Shown: positions 4,938 through 6,102 of the stretch, piece after piece
How the letters are laid out: each line of letters starts with the position of its first letter
Position numbering within the stretch: the first letter of the stretch is position 1
Origin: Candidatus Scatomorpha stercoravium
Lineage (GTDB): Bacteria; Bacillota; Clostridia; Oscillospirales; Oscillospiraceae
NCBI GenBank assembly: GCA_018716005.1
Contig: DVKN01000274.1
Span: forward strand, 1 to 6,102
DNA: 6,102 bases
Direction of reading: 5' to 3'
Notes under the pieces: model-generated
The model's database searches: none
Told to the model about the DNA's origin: nothing
What the model saw: only the letters and a program-made list of their open reading frames with translations
Position numbers and translations under genes: made by a program

Positions 4938-4974
4938 ATTAAATTTTCTTATGCGCATATTAAACTTTTTCATG
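4938..4974 (+). repeat. 16-nt direct repeat with 21-bp period in the putP leader
   Basis: ATTAAATTTTCTTATG (4938-4953) and ATTAAACTTTTTCATG (4959-4974) match at 13 of 16 positions, and all three differences are C/T exchanges. The copies start 21 bp apart, two helical turns, so a protein would meet both on the same DNA face. A 10-bp palindrome TATGCGCATA (4950-4959) bridges the end of copy one and the start of copy two. The block starts about 5 bp after the predicted transcription start, a position suited to a repressor or roadblock. I do not recognise the motif. Confidence 0.55.
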
Positions 4975-4976
4975 TC

Positions 4977-4985
4977 AGGTGGGGG
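4977..4985 (+). promoter_or_regulatory. Ribosome binding site of putP, G-rich variant
   Basis: AGGTGGGGG differs from the canonical AGGAGG by T for A and runs into extra G residues; AGGTGG ends six bases before the ATG at 4989. It supports this start, and translation may be somewhat weaker than for the GGAGG genes nearby. Confidence 0.7.
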
Positions 4986-4988
4986 AAT

Positions 4989-6102
4989 ATGAACGACACC
5001 ATGCAAATCATGATAACGATGGTCTGCTACATGCTGGCGGTCATCGCGATAGGCTTTGTCTTCGCGCGGCGGGCGAACCGCTCGTCGGAGGACTACTTCC
5101 TCGGCGGCCGCTCGCTCGGGCCCTGGGTTACGGCGATGAGCGCGGAGGCCAGCGATATGTCCGGCTGGCTGCTCATGGGCCTGCCCGGCGTCGCCTACTG
5201 GTGCGGCGTCGCGGACGCGAGCTGGACGGCGATTGGCCTCGCCGTCGGCACCTACGTGAACTGGCTCATTACCAGCAAGCGCCTGCGCCGCTACAGCGAG
5301 AAGGCCGGCAACGCCATAACGCTGCCGGAGTTCTTCTCCAACCGCTTCCACGAGAAGGGCAAGGTGGTCATGACCATCGCGGCGCTCTTCATCCTCATTT
5401 TCTTCACGGTCTACGCCTCGAGCTGCCTCGTCACCTGCGGCAAGCTCTTCTCCACGCTCTTCGGCTTCGACTACGTACCCATGATGATAGTCGGCGCGGT
5501 CTTCGTGCTGCTGTACACCATCATCGGCGGCTTCCTCGCCGAGAGCGCGAGCGACTTCATGCAGGCCGTCGTCATGATTATCGCCCTTGTCGTCGTGGTC
5601 ACCGTGGGCTGCGTCACCGCCGGCGGCGTGGACGACGTCATTGCCAACGCGAAGGAGATTCCCGGCTTCCTCGAGTTCTTCGGCATGGCCACGCCCGTCA
5701 CCGACGCCAACGGCGTCCAGGTCATCACGGACGGCGTGCCGCAGTTCGGCGAGAGGGCCGGATACAGCGCCGTGACCATCCTCTCCGGCCTGGCCTGGGG
5801 CCTCGGCTACTTCGGCATGCCGCAGGTGCTGCTGCGCTTCATGGCCATCAGGCAGGAGCGCGAGCTCACCCGCAGCCGCCGCATCGCCACCGTGTGGGTG
5901 CTGATAAGCCTCACCGTCGCCGTGTTCATCGGCATCATGGGACGTCAGCTTTTCCCGACCGACCTGACCACCGCCTCCGACGCCGAGAACGTGTTCATCC
6001 TGCTCTCGACCAATCTGCTCCCGCCGATCCTCGCGGGTCTGGTCATGGCCGGCATACTCGCCGCGACCATCAGCTCCTCCGACAGCTATCTGCTGATAGC
6101 CG
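4989..6102 (+). CDS. putP: PutP-like sodium/proline symporter (5' part, runs off the window)
   Basis: This inner-membrane carrier of the sodium:solute symporter family (LeuT fold) imports L-proline with Na+. The frame is open from ATG to the last base, 371 codons; E. coli PutP has about 500 residues, so roughly the last quarter is missing. The first helix spans about 5-26. DYFLGGRSLGPWVTAMSAEA is followed by ASDMSGWLLMGLPG (54-67), the broken helix carrying the Na+/proline-binding residues equivalent to E. coli Ala53, Asp55, Met56, Ser57 and Trp59. GYFGMPQVLLRFMA lies at 273-286, and AATISSSDSYLL at 358-369 corresponds to the second half of the Na2 site, with Ser-Ser where E. coli has Ser340-Thr341. 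A hydrophilic loop (about 222-258) appears longer than in E. coli. Proline is the best substrate guess; a related solute is possible. It has its own promoter and a repeat-containing leader. Confidence 0.92.
   Translation, partial: MNDTMQIMITMVCYMLAVIAIGFVFARRANRSSEDYFLGGRSLGPWVTAMSAEASDMSGWLLMGLPGVAYWCGVADASWTAIGLAVGTYVNWLITSKRLRRYSEKAGNAITLPEFFSNRFHEKGKVVMTIAALFILIFFTVYASSCLVTCGKLFSTLFGFDYVPMMIVGAVFVLLYTIIGGFLAESASDFMQAVVMIIALVVVVTVGCVTAGGVDDVIANAKEIPGFLEFFGMATPVTDANGVQVITDGVPQFGERAGYSAVTILSGLAWGLGYFGMPQVLLRFMAIRQERELTRSRRIATVWVLISLTVAVFIGIMGRQLFPTDLTTASDAENVFILLSTNLLPPILAGLVMAGILAATISSSDSYLLIA

Overview
The window reads as ordinary chromosome of a GC-rich, anaerobic, Firmicutes-like bacterium, most likely a gut clostridium of the Oscillospiraceae or a relative. 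Four things point this way: a CIRCE heat-shock operator, consensus housekeeping-type (sigma-A) promoters with extended -10 elements and strong GGAGG ribosome sites, a C-terminal fragment resembling clostridial flavodoxin/ferredoxin (EFR1-type) proteins, and an HtrA anchored by one N-terminal membrane helix after a long acidic cytoplasmic tail. Codons are strongly GC-ending yet ATA (Ile) is used freely. The taxonomic placement is inference. I see no mobile element, CRISPR array, tRNA, rRNA or phage gene.

Layout. (1) 1-1797, plus strand: a probable three-gene operon with the 3' end of a 2x[4Fe-4S] ferredoxin-domain protein, a short-chain dehydrogenase/reductase (SDR), and thiE, closed by a strong intrinsic terminator. 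(2) 1801-2352, minus strand: a ProXp-ala/PrdX-type prolyl-tRNA trans-editing protein, convergent with thiE. (3) 2353-2647: a divergent regulatory region with a promoter for the minus-strand gene, two unexplained inverted repeats, and a CIRCE operator laid over the -35 box of a near-perfect promoter. (4) 2648-3148: a small heat-shock protein (Hsp20) gene and its terminator. (5) 3263-4865: an HtrA/DegP-like membrane-anchored serine protease with a PDZ domain, then a terminator. (6) 4898-6102: promoter, a leader with a 16-nt direct repeat at 21-bp spacing, and the first 371 codons of a PutP-type sodium/proline symporter that runs off the window.

How the genes may work together. Three adjacent units concern protein quality: aminoacyl-tRNA proofreading (ProXp-like), a cytoplasmic holdase (Hsp20) and an extracytoplasmic protease (HtrA). 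Each appears to have its own transcription unit, so this is a neighbourhood and not an operon. Only hsp20 carries a visible HrcA/CIRCE control. ThiE makes thiamine phosphate, but no other thiamine gene or riboswitch is visible. I found no clearly new system. The parts most worth checking are regulatory: the CIRCE/-35 overlap, the extra inverted repeats beside it, and the repeat in the putP leader.
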